Origin: Lates calcarifer
Taxonomy: Eukaryota > Chordata > Actinopteri > Centropomidae
NCBI RefSeq assembly: GCF_001640805.2
Contig: NC_066838.1
Coordinates: 8,544,066 to 8,608,065, forward strand
Length of the DNA stretch: 64,000 nt
Direction: 5' to 3'
Shown piece after piece: positions 61,501 to 64,000 of the stretch (its first letter is position 1; each line of letters begins with the position of its first letter). The notes beneath the pieces were generated by a model that was not told where the DNA came from, did not search any database, and was given only the letters and a program-made list of their open reading frames with translations. The translations under genes were made by a program, and so were the position numbers.

Positions 61501-63688
61501 CTGTCCTGCAGGATTTCCAAATCATTCCTCATTAGGGTGTAGCAACAATGTAATACGCCTGTGTAGAATCATCTCAGTTATCCAGCTAGATTGAAAGAGA
61601 CATTGAGGAGCTGTGACAGATGCATGGATGCTTGCATAATTTCAGCAAGTCTGTAATAACGCCAGTTTGGCCCAGAAAGACAGGCATCAGCAGTGAATAG
61701 CAAAAAATATGAAGCCTCCAGGATGGGTTTCTCACCCATGTCCTCAACTGATTTCAACTTTTAATTTGACAATGTAACAACAATATACAGCATACAAAGT
61801 CCTCAAAAGCCATCCCAGAATTCATTGCATGCTGTCCCCTTCCCTCTAAGGCCAGGGGCAAAACCCAGCATCATATTATGGTGAATTCTTCATAGCCCAT
61901 CTTAATTAGGAGGGAGATGTACATTGAGCCAGCTCACTTAATATCCAATCACAGCTACACATTCACTGGCCACGTCCTTGCAAGGAAGTCGTTTCCAAAA
62001 CTGGACACAACAACAATGCACTTGTACACCACAGAGCAGAATCAAGCTGGAAGCCAGTGACCTTAACAGCCTCAAGCCAAAACGTGTCTTGAGATGTTGA
62101 AATTACCGCTTGAATTCAATATTTTGCTGAGGAATTCTTTTCCAACAATAACACTCTGGTTCCACAGGACTTGTGTTAATAGGCACAGTTTTTAAAGTTA
62201 ATATAGTCTCATTAATTTCAGTGAAGCATGATCTTTCAACACTAGGGCACTTGTATTTTCCTTTTATTGTGGGTGTTTTGTTTAAGCTTGCCTTCAAAAA
62301 TGATTCATCGCTACATTAATATTGGTGTAATATACTTTAGTAGTAAGTTGGACTACCTTGTTCCAAATACCTGAAAAACCTATTCTGGGATCTCACCCTT
62401 TGTGCAAGAAGCCAACTTCCAGGCTGAATGTATGTTTCTGTTAAGCACCATGAGGAGAAGGTAGCCAAGCGACTTGTGCAGCTACACAAAGGTTAGTCTT
62501 TCTATAGCGAGTGAGTAGATTATAACAGCTTCCCTCTGAACACGTTTGCATATCCTCTGGAATATGTACATGCCTAAAAAAAATAGAATAGACTCCCTTT
62601 ATGACTCAGCATGGGTATAAAAATAAATTATTCCCAAAAGGAGCTTAATGTCTTCATAACAGGTAAAAGAGCACATTCTGGAAGTACACAGTTGGCACTG
62701 CTTAAATAGTGTTTAATAAGTACAGTAATTAGTGCAGTCATGTGAGCATTACTGCTCGTCTGATTACACAACATAAAAACACATGACAAACATCAATGGT
62801 ATCCCAGTCATTTTATGAAACCAGTGAACTCTGACCATGGGAATCAGCCCAACCCAGCTGACACACTTACACTTTACAAAAGCATCTGTTGTAACAAGTT
62901 ATTTAATGTTGTATTATGTATCATCATGTATTTTATGTTTTTTGGAAATATATAAATGATACATGTCCCAAGCAAATGTGCAGGATCAAGCCAAAGTCTA
63001 AACCTTCTTGCAATAAGTTACTGTTCAGATTAACATTCCCTTCTTCACTGATATCATACAAAACACTGCACATTATTATACAAAACATAGTAAAGCATGA
63101 ATTAGAAGAAAGCAGTCGAAAGCAGTTGTAATCAGAAGTCAGGAGCTTTAACTGCTAAGATATAAAACATTCATGATGCAGAGCTAAGATGTCAGAAGAT
63201 ATAATAAAATAAATTAGATTTCTGTTTATGTATTTTGGTTTCTATTCTCTCTATATATTTTTTGGAATACCTAGATTCAATAATAAATAAACCCTAAGAC
63301 CACAGGGGGAGATCCTACATGGTAGGTGCCAGCCTGATTGAGGTCTCACCACAATCTAAAGATCATTTCGGTTCATTGACTTCCAATAAAACAAAGATTT
63401 ACTAAGATGCTATTAGGAAACTGAGCCCTCATCTACATCAATAGCACAGAGGCTTCTGCTGAGACAAAAGCCTTTGTCAGGATCACAGTGCTCACTCTGC
63501 AGCCTGTAGAGACATCAGACTGGTTTATGACAGACAGGTCAGCAGGGGGGTGGGCAGTGGGTTTAAAACATGCGGCACAAGCACCCACACACTCACTTTT
63601 AATTGTGCACATGTCTGTGTGCGTGAAAGTTTTTGAAGGACTCAAGGCAACTGTGTATTGTGTGTAGAAATGCAGGCAAACTTGGAGA
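58542..63688. other. unique non-coding sequence
   Basis: No gene seen. A pyrimidine-rich run is at 60590-60645 (CTCTCTCTC words). A small TTTAG repeat is at 59360-59385. The stretch 61780-62090 is complex, non-repetitive and has TTAATTAGG and AATATCCAATCA sites, so it is a candidate conserved non-coding element. The rest shows only short unsupported frames. Confidence 0.45.
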
Positions 63689-63717
63689 CAACACACACAC
63701 ACACACACACACACACA
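63689..63717. repeat. (CA)n microsatellite
   Basis: A perfect CA array of about 14 units. About 80 bases downstream, at 63796-63818, is a (GT)n array of about 11 units. The two are inverse to each other and could pair as an 18- to 22-bp stem. Confidence 0.95.
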
Positions 63718-64000
63718 AATACATGCATATACACTGTGAACCCCCTAATGTGAGACCTATGACCTCTCCCTCTCTCAGTGAGAGTGGGTTTCTAGGTGTG
63801 TGTGTGTGTGTGTGTGTGCATGTGTATGTCAGTCAGCCAGGGTTGCCAGGCGCCAGTGCCGCACCTGCCATTGGAATGAAAATTAAAGGAGTGGGACAAC
63901 TGGGAAAAAGATGGACACACACAAACATAACAGTGTGATTGTAAGTGTATCACAGTAACTGAGATTATAGTAGAAGAACACTACTCCGTTGTTTTACACT

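Noticed and set aside
1..64000. CRISPR array, tRNA or rRNA genes
   Set aside because: No regularly spaced identical repeats with unique spacers, no cloverleaf-like gene and no rRNA core sequence were seen; periodic sequences are microsatellites.

Overview
The window reads as non-coding DNA from a ray-finned fish, most likely a percomorph-type teleost. This is inferred from composition and repeats, not from a recognised gene. It is AT-leaning, poor in CpG, and very rich in (CA)n/(GT)n and (TA)n microsatellites. It carries relics of mobile families typical of fish genomes: two different Tc1-like DNA transposons, a hAT-type miniature element with an exact 8-bp target duplication, an L2-like LINE reverse-transcriptase fragment, a solo-LTR-like block, and several short dispersed families I recognise from teleost genomes. 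I see no bacterial-type operons, CRISPR array, rRNA or tRNA. No intact protein-coding gene can be supported. The window is either intergenic or lies inside very large introns.

Layout. 0-0.4 kb: antisense L2-like LINE relic. 0.4-8.1 kb: mostly unique sequence with one GCATGC-rich repeat near 6.9 kb. 8.1-10.5 kb: pyrimidine tract, a dispersed repeat, a purine tract and a dense cluster of five microsatellites. 10.48-10.73 kb: antisense Tc1-like transposase relic. 10.7-15.4 kb: unique sequence plus a polypyrimidine/polypurine pair. 15.4-17.2 kb: a dispersed repeat interrupted near its end by a 1.45-kb Tc1-like transposon whose transposase is dead. 19.0-20.5 kb: (GT)n and a 0.5-kb purine-rich tract. 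22.6 kb: hAT-type miniature element. 25.4-25.7 kb: possible 5' leader exon. 33.4-33.8 kb: two dispersed repeats end to end. 34.9 kb: (TA)n followed by (T)n. 39.4-40.1 kb: an unrecognised, frameshifted, coding-like region with a downstream AATAAA. 42.9-43.4 kb: solo-LTR-like block. 44.8-45.6 kb: a non-coding segment present twice, 0.61 kb apart. 46.6-64 kb: mostly unique sequence, further fish repeats and microsatellites, and a few stretches that could be conserved non-coding elements.

The genes do not form a system: everything protein-like here is broken. The observations most worth checking are the 39.4-40.1 kb coding-like region, the duplicated non-coding segment at 44.8/45.5 kb, the possible leader exon at 25.4 kb, and the well-delimited transposon insertions. 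I found no convincing previously undescribed biological system. Repeat family names rest on remembered family features and would need a repeat-library search.
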